Positions 7,525-15,972 of a DNA stretch of 64,000 bases are shown piece after piece. How positions within the stretch are numbered: the first letter of the stretch is position 1; the number at the start of each line of letters is the position of its first letter. Under the pieces are notes generated by a model. The model had not been told where the DNA came from. It worked only from the letters and a program-made list of their open reading frames with translations, and ran no database searches. The position numbers were made by a program, and so were the translations under genes. This DNA is from Streptomyces sp. Je 1-369 (GTDB lineage Bacteria; Actinomycetota; Actinomycetes; Streptomycetales; Streptomycetaceae), in contig NZ_CP101750.1 of NCBI RefSeq assembly GCF_026810505.1, positions 7,180,515 through 7,244,514 of the forward strand. The letters run 5' to 3'.

Positions 7525-9120
7525 TCAGGTGACGGTGACCACCACCGAATGTCGGCCGCTCGCCCCGTCGGGGCTCGTGCGGGTTCGTGACGCCGTCTGG
7601 ACGGCGCCCGTACGGTCGGTCGCCCGCACCGTGAGGGTGTGACTGCCCGGAGCGGCCTGCCAGCGAAAGGACCACTGACGCCAGGTGTCCCGGGTGTCCT
7701 CGGCGGCCAGATCGGCCGTCCGCCACGGGCCGTCGTCGACGCGCACCTCGACCTTGTCGATGCCGCGGTGCTGCGCCCACGCCACCCCGGCGACCATCAC
7801 CGTGCCCGCCTTCGGCCTGGCGAACGGCTTGGGGGTGTCGATCCGGGACTGGGTCTTGATCGGGGCCTTGGCGGCCCAGGCGCGCCGTACCCAGTAGGGG
7901 TCGTACGCGTCGAACGTCGTGAGCTCGATGTCCTCGATCCACTTGCAGGCGGAGACGTATCCGTACAGCCCCGGCACCACCATGCGGACGGGGAACCCGT
8001 GCTCGAACGGCAGCGGTTCGCCGTTCATGCCGAGCGCGAGCAGCGCGTCGCGGCCGTCCATCACGTCGTCCACGGGCGTACCGATGGTCATGCCGTCCAC
8101 GGACCGGGCGACCAGCTGGTCCGCCGGACCGCCGCGGGCCGGAGGCACGACTCCGCACTCGGCGAGCACGTCCGCGAGCCGCACGCCGATCCAGCGGGCG
8201 TTGCCCACGTACGGACCGCCGACCTCGTTGGACACGCACGCCAACGTGATGTCCCGCTCGATCAGTTCGCGCCGCAGCAGGTCCTGGAAGGAAACGGTCG
8301 TCTCGCGCGCGACACCCTTGCCGTGGATCCGCAGCCGCCAGGTGTCGGCGTCCACCTTGGGCACGAGCAGCGCGGTGTCCACCCGGTAGAAGTCCCCGGC
8401 GGGCGTGAGGAACGGGCTGAGGCCCGGCACGCGCAGCCGTGCGCCCTTGGGGACGGCGGAGGCGGGTGAGGCGGGGGCGGGCAGCACGATGCCTTCGCGG
8501 GAGGCGATGGCGTTCTTGCCGCGCGAGGCGTTGAACGACCTGCCCAGCGCGCCGACGCCCGCCGACGCGGCGGCGGCCGCGGTGGCGGCGATCAGGAACC
8601 CGCGCCGGTCCCACCCGGTGCCGCCCGTATCCACTGTGTCGCCGTCGGAGTCGGGGGTGAGACGGCCCGCGAGCGCGTACAGCAGCGCCGCACCGGCCAC
8701 GGCACCCACCAGAGAGGGCAGCGCGTCCACGAGGCCGGACGAATCCGGCCGGGACACGGCGGCCAGCGCGCCGACCACCCCGAAGAGCAGCACGCCCGCG
8801 GCGCCGATCCTGCGGTGGCGCAGGGCGAGGAGCCCCAGAGCGACGGCCAGGAGCGCGAGCACCGCGACGATGCCGGACTGCAGCACGAGCTTGTCGTCGG
8901 TGCCGAACTCCCGGATCGCCCAGTCCTTGACGGACGCGGGGGTACGGTCGATCGCCGCGCCGCCGACCGCGACGACCGGTCCGGCCTCGGGACGCACGGC
9001 GGAGGACAGCAGCTCGGCCGTGGCGAGGGCGGCGAACCCTGCCAGCAGCCCGCTCAGCGCACCGCCCGCGGCACGCCCCGGGTCGATGCGCGGTTTCCGG
9101 CGGTTCCGTTCTGTCGTCAC
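7525..9120 (-). CDS. Membrane-anchored sulfite-oxidase-family molybdopterin oxidoreductase
   Basis: 531 residues. The N-terminal third has about four membrane segments (GGALSGLLAGFAALATAE; LVLQSGIVAVLALLAVALG; GAAGVLLFGVVGALAAV; LVGAVAGAALLYALAG), then a twin-arginine-like DRRGFLIAATAAA stretch and an extracytoplasmic oxidoreductase domain with ITLACVSNEVGGPYVGNARW, whose Cys is the expected Mo ligand, and HGFPVRMVVPGLYGYVSACKW. A C-terminal Ig-like dimerisation domain follows. A SigK-type promoter ends almost at its ATG. Natural substrate unknown; members act on S- or N-oxides or oxidised proteins. Confidence 0.9.
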   Translation of the reverse strand: MTTERNRRKPRIDPGRAAGGALSGLLAGFAALATAELLSSAVRPEAGPVVAVGGAAIDRTPASVKDWAIREFGTDDKLVLQSGIVAVLALLAVALGLLALRHRRIGAAGVLLFGVVGALAAVSRPDSSGLVDALPSLVGAVAGAALLYALAGRLTPDSDGDTVDTGGTGWDRRGFLIAATAAAAASAGVGALGRSFNASRGKNAIASREGIVLPAPASPASAVPKGARLRVPGLSPFLTPAGDFYRVDTALLVPKVDADTWRLRIHGKGVARETTVSFQDLLRRELIERDITLACVSNEVGGPYVGNARWIGVRLADVLAECGVVPPARGGPADQLVARSVDGMTIGTPVDDVMDGRDALLALGMNGEPLPFEHGFPVRMVVPGLYGYVSACKWIEDIELTTFDAYDPYWVRRAWAAKAPIKTQSRIDTPKPFARPKAGTVMVAGVAWAQHRGIDKVEVRVDDGPWRTADLAAEDTRDTWRQWSFRWQAAPGSHTLTVRATDRTGAVQTASRTRTSPDGASGRHSVVVTVT

Positions 9121-9127
9121 ACGGGGT

Positions 9128-9155
9128 ATCCGAGGCCGACGGCCGCGCGGATTGG
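9128..9155 (-). promoter_or_regulatory. SigK-type promoter of the molybdo-oxidoreductase gene
   Basis: Reading on the minus strand, CCAATCCG (9155-9148), 15 nt, then CGGAT (9132-9128). The sigK upstream region has the same CCAATCCG-N15-CGTAT layout. The -10 box is only 7 bp from the ATG at 9120, so the transcript would be leaderless or nearly so. Confidence 0.65.
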
Positions 9156-9189
9156 TGGCTTCCCCGTCCGTTTCAAAGAGCGGACGAGA

Positions 9190-9966
9190 TCAGACGGGCA
9201 ACTCCATCAACGCCACGGGGGAGGAGGTCGGCTCGTCCGAACCGCCCGCCGGTTCCACCGTGATGCCCATGCCGGTCGCCTTCCCGATCCCGCCCCGCAT
9301 GAGGACCGTCGCCGCGGACCTGTCGGGGTCCATGAGACCGGCCGAGCGCATGGCTCCGCCGTCGTCGAACCAGAGTTGGTAGACCTTGCCCTTGGGGGGC
9401 CGTGCCATGCCGTCGGCGACGAACACGGCCCTGTCGAGGCTCTTGGACACGACGACGGTGCCCCGTGCCCCGTCCGCGAGCCCCCCGGTTCGGGTCCTGG
9501 CGTCCGGGGCGGCGAGCACGGCGGCGAGCTCCCGCGACTGTTCCCGGGTCTGCTCCTGCGCCTGCCGCACCTGGTCGCGCGCGTCCTCCGCGCGCTGGTG
9601 CTGCCAGACCGCGGTGCCGCCGAGGCCGACGGCGGCGGCGACGCAGGCGGCGAGGGCCCACCGGTACACGCCGTGTGTCCGGCGCGGTGCAGGGCCGCCA
9701 GGGACGGCCTCCATCTCACGCGGGACGTCCGGAACGTCCTGGCGGACGGTGCCGATCCGCCGAAGCACCTCGTCCTTCAGGGCGGGACGCGGCGCGACGG
9801 CCGAGGCGAGGGCCAGGCGTGCGACGGTCGCGGTCAGCTCCCGTACCTCCTGGTCGCAGGACGGGCAGAGTACGAGGTGCTCCTCGAACTGGGCGCGTTC
9901 GGCGTCGTCCAGGGCGTCGGCGGCGTAGGCGCCGGTCAGGGTGTGCAGGTCGGCCGCGCTGTTCAC
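9190..9966 (-). CDS. rskA: Anti-sigma-K factor, RskA family
   Basis: 258 residues from GTG 9966, overlapping the sigK stop (GTGA). The N-terminal cytosolic part carries the zinc anti-sigma motif EEHLVLCPSCDQEV (HxxxCxxC). A single membrane segment ALAACVAAAVGLGGTAVW follows, then a coiled QRAEDARDQVRQAQEQTREQ stalk and an extracytoplasmic RskA domain (VVVSKSLDRAVFVADGM, KGKVYQLWFDDGGAM). It should hold SigK at the membrane until an external signal triggers release by proteolysis, as known for RskA in mycobacteria. Confidence 0.92.
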   Translation of the reverse strand: MNSAADLHTLTGAYAADALDDAERAQFEEHLVLCPSCDQEVRELTATVARLALASAVAPRPALKDEVLRRIGTVRQDVPDVPREMEAVPGGPAPRRTHGVYRWALAACVAAAVGLGGTAVWQHQRAEDARDQVRQAQEQTREQSRELAAVLAAPDARTRTGGLADGARGTVVVSKSLDRAVFVADGMARPPKGKVYQLWFDDGGAMRSAGLMDPDRSAATVLMRGGIGKATGMGITVEPAGGSDEPTSSPVALMELPV

Positions 9967-10547
9967 GCGCTCACCCCCAGGCAGTCGCGCAGCCGGATGA
10001 GTCCGTCGCGCAGGCGGGTCTTGACGGTGCCCAAGGGGAGGGCGAGGAGCTCGGCGACCTGGCGGTAGGTCAGGCCGCGGTAGTAGGCGAGGGTCACGGA
10101 CTGGCGCTGCACCTCGGTGAGGCCACGCAGACACCGGCGTACCTGTTCACGCTCCAGATGCGCCTCGACCTCCTCGCTGACCTCGTCGAACGCGGGGGTG
10201 CGGGCGAGCTGCGCGGCCTTGCGGTCACGGGCCGCGGCCGCCTCCGCGGAGCGGACCCGGTCCACGGCGCGCCGGTGCGCGAGCGTGAGCACCCAGGTCA
10301 TCGCGGTACCGCGATCGGGCCGGTACCGGGGCGCGGTGCGCCACACCTCGACCAGGACGTCCTGGGTGACCTCCTCGGACTGGGCGTGGTCGCGCAGCAC
10401 TCCGCGCACGACCCCGAGGACGGGGCCCGCCACGGCCTCGTAGACACCGGTGAACGCCTGCTGATCACCGCGGGCGACCCGGGCGAGCAACTCCTGCAGA
10501 TCGGGCCCGGCCGCCGACCGTGACCCGATGCGGACGACTTCATTCAC
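9963..10547 (-). CDS. sigK: ECF RNA polymerase sigma factor SigK
   Basis: 194 residues from GTG 10547. Region 2: SEEVTQDVLVEVWRTAPRY and GTAMTWVLTLAHRRAVDRVR. Region 4: LTEVQRQSVTLAYYRGLTYR, QVAELLALPLGTVKTRLRDG. It is translationally coupled to rskA. The upstream region has the same promoter motif as the downstream oxidoreductase gene, which suggests autoregulation and a local regulon of sigK-rskA, the molybdo-oxidoreductase and the fasciclin lipoprotein. Confidence 0.93.
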   Translation of the reverse strand: MNEVVRIGSRSAAGPDLQELLARVARGDQQAFTGVYEAVAGPVLGVVRGVLRDHAQSEEVTQDVLVEVWRTAPRYRPDRGTAMTWVLTLAHRRAVDRVRSAEAAAARDRKAAQLARTPAFDEVSEEVEAHLEREQVRRCLRGLTEVQRQSVTLAYYRGLTYRQVAELLALPLGTVKTRLRDGLIRLRDCLGVSA

Positions 10548-10586
10548 GCGCAGACCCTCCAGGGCGCAGACCGACGTACACCTCTG

Positions 10587-10614
10587 ATACGTAGCGGACG
10601 GCGCCCCGGATTGG
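10587..10614 (-). promoter_or_regulatory. SigK autoregulatory promoter
   Basis: On the minus strand CCAATCCG (10614-10607) is followed by 15 nt and CGTAT (10591-10587), about 40 bp before the sigK GTG. The same elements with identical spacing precede the molybdo-oxidoreductase gene. Two copies at such distance are unlikely to be chance, but the -35/-10 assignment is inferred. Confidence 0.65.
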
Positions 10615-10667
10615 TCAATCGTCCCGCCGAAACCCGGCGAACCTCTCCGTGACGTCACGACCGCCCA

Positions 10668-10719
10668 CCGCACGACCGAGCCCCCGGCGCTGTGCGGTGC
10701 CGGGGGCTCGGTCGTGCGG
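10668..10719. terminator. Strong hairpin terminator after malate synthase
   Basis: A perfect 21-bp inverted repeat (10668-10688 and 10699-10719) with a 10-nt loop lies 16 bp beyond the malate synthase stop. No U-tract is visible, which is common in Streptomyces terminators. It also insulates sigK. Confidence 0.85.
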
Positions 10720-10734
10720 TGCGGGGGTGTGCGG

Positions 10735-12354
10735 TCAGCGGAGCTGCTCGTACGCCGGGAGGGTCAGGAAGTCCGCGTAGTCCGCGTCCAGGGAGACCTG
10801 GAGGAGGAGGTCGTGGGCCTGCTGCCACTTGCCGGAGGTGAACGCCTCGTCGCCGATCTCCTTGCGGATCGCGGCGAGTTCGTCGGCGGCGACCTTGCGG
10901 GCCAGGTCGGCCGTGGCCGTCTCGCCCGTCTCGAAGACGACGCCCGCGTTGATCCACTGCCAGATCTGGGAGCGGGAGATCTCGGCGGTGGCGGCGTCCT
11001 CCATGAGGTTGAAGATGGCGACGGCGCCGAGGCCGCGCAGCCACGCCTCGATGTAGCGGATGCCGACCTGGACGGCGTTGACCAAGCCGTCGTAGGTGGG
11101 CTTCGCGTCGAGGGAGTCGATGGCGATCAGGTCGCCGGGCGCGACCGAGACGTCCTCGCGCAGGCGGTCCTTCTGGTTCGGCTTGTCGCCGAGCACCGCG
11201 TCGAAGGACTTCATGGCGATCGGGACCAGGTCGGGGTGGGCCACCCACGAGCCGTCGAAGCCGTCGCCGGCCTCACGGTCCTTGTCGTTCGCGACCTTCT
11301 CGAACGCGACCTTGTTGACCTCCGCGTCCTTGCGGGACGGGATGAACGCGGCCATGCCGCCGATCGCGTGCGCGCCGCGCTTGTGGCAGGTGCGGACGAG
11401 GAGTTCGGTGTACGCCCGCATGAACGGCGCGGTCATCGTCACCAGGTTGCGGTCCGGCAGGACGAACTTCGAGCCGCCGTCACGGAAGTTCTTGACGATG
11501 GAGAAGAGGTAGTCCCAGCGGCCCGCGTTCAGCCCGGAAGCGTGGTCGCGCAGCTCGTAGAGGATCTCCTCCATCTGGTACGCGGCCGTGATCGTCTCGA
11601 TGAGGACCGTGGCGCGGACCGTGCCCTGCGGGATGCCGACGTAGTCCTGCGCGAAGACGAAGATGTCGTTCCAGAGGCGGGCCTCCAGGTACGACTCCGT
11701 CTTCGGGAGGTAGAAGTACGGGCCCTTGCCGAGCTCGATGAGGCGCTTGGCGTTGTGGAAGAAGTACAGGCCGAAGTCGACCAGCGCGCCGGGAACGGCC
11801 TTGCCCTCGACCTGGAGGTGACGCTCGTCCAGGTGCCAGCCGCGCGGACGCATGACGACCGTCGCGAGCTCGTCGGCGCCCTTGAGGGCGTACGACTTGC
11901 CGGTGCGCTCGTCGGTGAAGTCGATGCGGCGCTCGTAGGCGTCCGTGAGGTTGAGCTGGCCGAGGATGACGTTCTCCCAGGTGGGAGCGGAGGCGTCCTC
12001 GAAGTCGGCGAGCCAGACCTTCGCGCCCGAGTTGAGGGCGTTGATGGTCATCTTGCGGTCGGTGGGGCCCGTGATCTCCACGCGGCGGTCGTTCAGCGCG
12101 GCCGGGGCCGGCGCGACTTTCCAGGAGTCGTCCTCGCGGACCGCGGCGGTCTCCGGGAGGAAGTCCAGGGTGGAGGTGCGGGCGATCTCTGCACGGCGCT
12201 CGGCACGCCGGGCGAGGAGCTCGTCACGCCGGGGCGTGAACAGCCGGTGCAGCTCGGCCACAAAGGCGAGGGCCGCGTCGGTGAGCACCTCTTCCTGCCG
12301 GGGCAGGGGCTCTGCGTCGACGATGGCCAGCGGCGACGGCGCTAGTGCGGACAT
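10735..12354 (-). CDS. aceB: Malate synthase A
   Basis: 539 residues, full length for the MSA type. Condenses glyoxylate with acetyl-CoA to malate. Signature RDHASGLNAGRWDYLFS, the substrate region VVMRPRGWHLDERH, TVRATVLIETITAAYQMEEI, MAAFIPSRKD and the C-terminal NLMEDAATAEISRSQIWQW are all present. Allantoin breakdown yields glyoxylate, and the allantoin genes lie 5 kb away; S. coelicolor is known to place malate synthase under the allantoin regulator AllR. The same operator-like palindromes occur upstream of this gene and of allantoinase. Confidence 0.96.
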   Translation of the reverse strand: MSALAPSPLAIVDAEPLPRQEEVLTDAALAFVAELHRLFTPRRDELLARRAERRAEIARTSTLDFLPETAAVREDDSWKVAPAPAALNDRRVEITGPTDRKMTINALNSGAKVWLADFEDASAPTWENVILGQLNLTDAYERRIDFTDERTGKSYALKGADELATVVMRPRGWHLDERHLQVEGKAVPGALVDFGLYFFHNAKRLIELGKGPYFYLPKTESYLEARLWNDIFVFAQDYVGIPQGTVRATVLIETITAAYQMEEILYELRDHASGLNAGRWDYLFSIVKNFRDGGSKFVLPDRNLVTMTAPFMRAYTELLVRTCHKRGAHAIGGMAAFIPSRKDAEVNKVAFEKVANDKDREAGDGFDGSWVAHPDLVPIAMKSFDAVLGDKPNQKDRLREDVSVAPGDLIAIDSLDAKPTYDGLVNAVQVGIRYIEAWLRGLGAVAIFNLMEDAATAEISRSQIWQWINAGVVFETGETATADLARKVAADELAAIRKEIGDEAFTSGKWQQAHDLLLQVSLDADYADFLTLPAYEQLR

Positions 12355-12499
12355 GTCCTGTCACTTCCTTCAGAGAGCTGCACGGACGGTGCCGGGTGAG
12401 CCGCCGGGCAGACACGGTGGCACTGGGTGCCACAGGAGCCGAGGTACGGCTTTGGGGCCCCGTCCGAGGTAACGGGCCTTCTGGTCAGTGGATACTAGT

Positions 12500-12532
12500 T
12501 TCCTTATGGTGGAAGTTCAATGGTTTGTTGAC
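12500..12532. promoter_or_regulatory. AllR-like double operator upstream of malate synthase
   Basis: TTCC-N7-GGAA (12500-12514) is followed after one base by TTCAA-N7-TTGAc (12516-12532). The allantoinase promoter has the same two palindrome types side by side (17064-17095) plus a third TTCC-N7-GGAA. This fits a shared IclR-family operator. Protein binding is inferred. Confidence 0.6.
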
Positions 12533-12580
12533 GTCGAGATTCTTCTCGTCGACACAACGTGTCGCTGAGTGCCATGCCGG

Positions 12581-13276
12581 TCACTCCACGTGCGCCGGGC
12601 CTCCTGGGGTGCCGGAGGCCGGGGTTCCGGGGGCGGGCGGCAGGCCGGTACCCGGGTTCAGGCGCATCAGATCCTGCGGCGTGTCGATGTCGTACGCCTC
12701 CGCCACATCCCCGCACTCCACGAGCGTGATCTCGCCCACGTGCTCCCGCAAGTAATCGCGTGCCCCGCGGTCGCCGACCGCACTCGCCCCGATCCCCGCC
12801 CAGTGGCCGCTCCCGAACAGGACCGGATGGCCCCGCACCCCGTCGTACGCGGCCGCCGCCAGCGTCGCCGGTGAGCGGTACGCGGCCCGTACCCGCGTCG
12901 TCGCCGCGACGCCGATCCCCGGCTGGTCGACCAGGGAGACCAGCGCGGCGGCCGCGCCGGTGCTCGCGAGCGAGGCGAGACCGGCGCGCAGTGACGAGCC
13001 CATGCCCTCCTCCCACTCCGGGTTGTCGACCAGTACGCAGCCGGGCAGCGAGGCCCGCGCGCGCACGGCGTCGGCGGACGCGCCGAGGACCACGTGCACC
13101 CGCGCGCACCCCGCCTCGCGCAGCACCCGCACGGCGTGCTCCACGAGCGGCCGGCCCCCGTGCTCGAGCAGCGCCTTGGGCCGTCCCCCGAGGCGCCGTC
13201 CGCCCCCCGCGGCGAGCAGCAGCCCGACGACCTCGCCCGCCCCGTCAACCTGCGTGTTCATCGGTTCCGTCGTCAT
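12581..13276 (-). CDS. MobA-like NTP transferase (molybdenum cofactor cytidylyl/guanylyltransferase family)
   Basis: 231 residues from ATG 13276. Nucleotide-binding motif GLLLAAGGGRRLGGRPKALL, metal-binding VSLVDQPGIG, then GVRGHPVLFGSGHW and YDIDTPQDLMRL at the C-terminus. This is the MobA/MocA-type group that attaches CMP or GMP to molybdopterin for xanthine dehydrogenase-type enzymes. Placement beside purine-degradation genes fits a role in activating a xanthine dehydrogenase encoded elsewhere (inference). Confidence 0.85.
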   Translation of the reverse strand: MTTEPMNTQVDGAGEVVGLLLAAGGGRRLGGRPKALLEHGGRPLVEHAVRVLREAGCARVHVVLGASADAVRARASLPGCVLVDNPEWEEGMGSSLRAGLASLASTGAAAALVSLVDQPGIGVAATTRVRAAYRSPATLAAAAYDGVRGHPVLFGSGHWAGIGASAVGDRGARDYLREHVGEITLVECGDVAEAYDIDTPQDLMRLNPGTGLPPAPGTPASGTPGGPAHVE

Positions 13277-13411
13277 GACTCCTGGATACACGAGATGTCC
13301 GCGACACCCGCCGCCGCCCGCGTACGCGAAAGTGGCGCACCCCGTCCCGGGAACGGTTTACTGACCCGCGGCCCCCTGGTGTCCGACCAGCAACCGGGGA
13401 ACCGAGGAATT

Positions 13412-13738
13412 GTGGTGCGGAGCGTGGAGCAGAGACAAGGGCCAGGGCAAGTGGCAGGGAGCGACGAAGACCCGCGGGTGGCGGAACTGTGCGCGGCCGT
13501 GGCGCGGCTGCGCCGGGAGCTCGCCGCCCACCCGGCCGAGTTCACCGACCGGGGCATCGCCGAGGACGAGCTGGCCGCGCTGGCGGAGATGGCGTACGGC
13601 GGCGCCCCCGAGATCCCCAGGATGCGCAGGTCCCTCCTGCTCGTGGCCGGTGCGATCGGCTCGGTCAGCGCACTGGCGGCAGGCCTGGCGGCGGTGCGGA
13701 CGGCCGTGGAGATATTCGGGGAGCCGGGCGGGCGGTAG
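13412..13738 (+). CDS. Small membrane-associated protein, DUF5955-like
   Basis: 108 residues from GTG 13412, with GAGGA just upstream (GTG 13415 also possible). Hydrophilic helical first half (VAELCAAVARLRRELAAHPA, FTDRGIAEDELAALAEMAYG) and one C-terminal membrane helix (SLLLVAGAIGSVSALAAGLA). It resembles the small Streptomyces family I know as DUF5955; function unknown. It stands alone between two minus-strand genes. Confidence 0.7.
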   Translation: MVRSVEQRQGPGQVAGSDEDPRVAELCAAVARLRRELAAHPAEFTDRGIAEDELAALAEMAYGGAPEIPRMRRSLLLVAGAIGSVSALAAGLAAVRTAVEIFGEPGGR

Positions 13739-13791
13739 GGGTGGGGAATCGGTTCTGCGGCCACTTCGGCCCGGTTGCGGTCTCCTCGGGG

Positions 13792-15264
13792 TCAAGCCAC
13801 CCAGTGCCTGCGGCCCACCTCGTCGCCCGCCGCGGGGCGCAGGTCGCCCGACATCGCCGTCACCAGTCGGCGTACCGCCAGCTCCGAGAGGTCCGCGGGG
13901 AGCGTGTACGGGATGCGGAGCCGGTGTTCGTGCGTCCCCGGATCCGCGCCGAACCGTGAACCGCCCTCGATCCGTACGCCCTGCGCGAGCACCGCGCGGG
14001 CCAGCGCGGACGCGATCGGGCGGCCCACATCCACCCAGAGCGAGAGCCCGCCCGGTGACGTCTGCCAGCGCCACTCCGGCACGTGACGGGTCAGTGACGC
14101 GGCGAGCGCGTCCCGCTGCGCCCGCAGCCGCGGCAGCCGCTCGCGCAGTACGTCGTCCATGCCGCGCAGCAGATGGAGCGCCACGAGCTGCTCGATGACC
14201 GGTGTCGACATGTCGTTCGGCACGCGCTTCGTCGCCAGCTCGGTGATCAGCCGGGACCCGGCCCGCACCCACCCGATCCGCAGCCCGCCCCAGTGCGTCT
14301 TGCTCAACGACCCGACGGTGACGACCTGTTCGCCCGCACCGTGCGGCGCCAGCGAGGCGAAGGGGGCGGGCGGCGGCACGTCCAGCGCGATGTCCGCGAT
14401 GGTCTCGTCGATCAGCAGCCACGTGCCGGTGGCGCGGGCGGTCTCCAGGATGCGTACGCGCTGCTCGCGCGGCATCAGGGCGCCCGTCGGATTCTGGAAG
14501 TCCGGTACGAGGTACGCGAGACGCGGCGCCGCCTGCCGCAGCGACGACTCGACGAGGTCCGCGTCCCACCCCTCCTCCGACACGGGGACGGGGACGGCGC
14601 GCAGGCCCGCGCCGCGGATCGCGTCCAGGGCGTTCGGGTACGAGGGGTTCTCGACCAGGACGCGGTCGCCCGGCCTGCCGAGCAGGGCGAGGGTCAGGGA
14701 CAGCGCGTGCTGGGCGCCGGTGGTGATGAGGATCTGGTCGGGGAGGGTGGGCAGGCCGCGCCGTGTGAAACGGTCGGCGACGGCGGTCCTCAACTCCGGT
14801 ATGCCATACGGGTGGTAGCCCGGTGTCGGCGCGTGCTCGGCCAGCATGGTGCCCGCGGCGGCGAGGGCGGCCCCGAGCTCGGCCTCCGGGGCGCCCGGCG
14901 CGGCGACGGCCAGGTCCAGGACGCCGTCGCCCGCGGGGAAGGCGGCGACGCTGGACGGCCGCTGTCCCTGCGGCAGCTCGGTCCAGGTACCGGCGCCGCG
15001 CCGGCTCATGGCGTACCCGCCCTCGCGCAGCACGTCGTACGCCGCCGTGACCGTGGCCCGGCTGACGGCCAGCGCCGACGCCAGCTCGCGTTCGGCGGGG
15101 AGCCGGGTGTGCAGGGGGATGCGGCCGTCGAGGAGCAGCGTGCGCACTCCGGCCGCCAGCGCGCGGTAGCCGGGGCGTACGCCGACGGTGCCGGTCAGGA
15201 GCTGGACGAGCTGACGGCTGCCGAGCCTTCTGTCCACGGTGTGGACCACACGTGCGTCTGCCAT
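13792..15264 (-). CDS. MocR-type GntR regulator with aminotransferase domain
   Basis: 490 residues from ATG 15264. Residues 30-100 form a GntR winged helix (LPAERELASALAVSRATVTA, AYDVLREGGYAMSRRGAGTW). Residues 130-490 are a class I aminotransferase fold: YHPYGIPELRTAVADRF, LITTGAQHALSLTLALLG, VPDFQNPTGALM and the PLP-lysine VGSLSKTHWGGLRIGW. MocR proteins use PLP or a PLP adduct as sensor. It is divergent from the universal stress protein gene, and a TGGAC-N5-GTCCA palindrome lies 17 bp before its start. Confidence 0.92.
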   Translation of the reverse strand: MADARVVHTVDRRLGSRQLVQLLTGTVGVRPGYRALAAGVRTLLLDGRIPLHTRLPAERELASALAVSRATVTAAYDVLREGGYAMSRRGAGTWTELPQGQRPSSVAAFPAGDGVLDLAVAAPGAPEAELGAALAAAGTMLAEHAPTPGYHPYGIPELRTAVADRFTRRGLPTLPDQILITTGAQHALSLTLALLGRPGDRVLVENPSYPNALDAIRGAGLRAVPVPVSEEGWDADLVESSLRQAAPRLAYLVPDFQNPTGALMPREQRVRILETARATGTWLLIDETIADIALDVPPPAPFASLAPHGAGEQVVTVGSLSKTHWGGLRIGWVRAGSRLITELATKRVPNDMSTPVIEQLVALHLLRGMDDVLRERLPRLRAQRDALAASLTRHVPEWRWQTSPGGLSLWVDVGRPIASALARAVLAQGVRIEGGSRFGADPGTHEHRLRIPYTLPADLSELAVRRLVTAMSGDLRPAAGDEVGRRHWVA

Positions 15265-15280
15265 GCCAACTCCTGCCGAT

Positions 15281-15295
15281 TGGACCTGCTGTCCA
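15281..15295. promoter_or_regulatory. Candidate MocR operator
   Basis: Perfect palindrome TGGAC-N5-GTCCA in the spacer between the MocR gene and the usp gene, embedded in a wider imperfect GATTGG...CCAATC repeat (15278-15302). Likely autoregulation; inferred. Confidence 0.45.
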
Positions 15296-15365
15296 GGCCA
15301 ATCAGCGTACAGACTGCGGATCACAGCACTTCGGTCGGCATTTGGCCTGGGGAAGGAGCACGACG

Positions 15366-15866
15366 ATGGCAGGGCGGGAAGCGGTGGTGGTCGGGGTCAG
15401 CGGTTCGCTCGCGAGCCTCGCGGCGCTGCGGGCGGGGGCGGAGCAGGCGCGGCGCGGGGGGCGTGTACTGGTGGCCGTCCTGGCCTGGGAACCGCCCGAG
15501 GGCGAGGGGCTCTACCTGCGCCATCCCGACGCGGCGTGGGCGCGTCACTGGTACGCGGAGGCGCGGGCCCGCCTGGACCGCGCCTTCGACGAGGTCTTCG
15601 GCGGCGCACCGCCCGGCGTCGTCTCCGAGCGCCGCGTGATCCGTGGCCGCGCCGGTCGAGTCCTCTGCGACCTGGCCACGCACCCCGACGCGCTCCTGGT
15701 CATCGGTGCGCGCCCCCGCAAACACCACATCCCCCGGACCCACCGCTACGTCCACACGCACGCGCGGTGTGCGGTCCTCACGGCCCCGGCACCCCCGCCC
15801 CCCAAGGGCATGCGCCGCACCCTCCGAAGAATGACCCCAGCAGACTTCGCCCTGGCCAACCACTGA
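15366..15866 (+). CDS. Universal stress protein family
   Basis: 166 residues from ATG 15366. N-terminal VVVGVSGSLASLAALRAGAE and GGRVLVAVLAWEPP match the UspA fold. The C-terminal nucleotide site, normally G-2x-G-9x-G(S/T), is weak here: the corresponding part reads LLVIGARPRKHHIPR, so ATP binding is doubtful. The Arg/Pro-rich C-terminal tail is unusual. It is divergent from the MocR regulator, which may control it. Function beyond stress association unknown. Confidence 0.78.
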   Translation: MAGREAVVVGVSGSLASLAALRAGAEQARRGGRVLVAVLAWEPPEGEGLYLRHPDAAWARHWYAEARARLDRAFDEVFGGAPPGVVSERRVIRGRAGRVLCDLATHPDALLVIGARPRKHHIPRTHRYVHTHARCAVLTAPAPPPPKGMRRTLRRMTPADFALANH

Positions 15867-15872
15867 ACCCAC

Positions 15873-15891
15873 CCCGTGGCCCTGCCACGGG
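15873..15891. terminator. Hairpin after the usp gene
   Basis: CCCGTGGC-cct-GCCACGGG, 8-bp perfect stem, starts 6 bp after the usp stop codon. Terminator-like without U-tract. Confidence 0.6.
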
Positions 15892-15924
15892 CCGTTGCCG
15901 CACTCACCGTGCAGGTAGTTAGTC

Positions 15925-15954
15925 GGGTGAGTGGGTGGGTGGGGGGTGGGTGGG
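15925..15954 (+). other. G-quadruplex-type G tracts between convergent genes
   Basis: At least five runs of three or more G separated mostly by single T (core GGGTGGGTGGGGGG, then TGGGTGGG). This is the pattern of a stable parallel G-quadruplex. It lies in the 3' region shared by usp (+) and the IclR gene (-), and would be G-rich in the usp transcript. Confidence 0.6.
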
Positions 15955-15972
15955 AAAAGAACCGCCCAAGGC

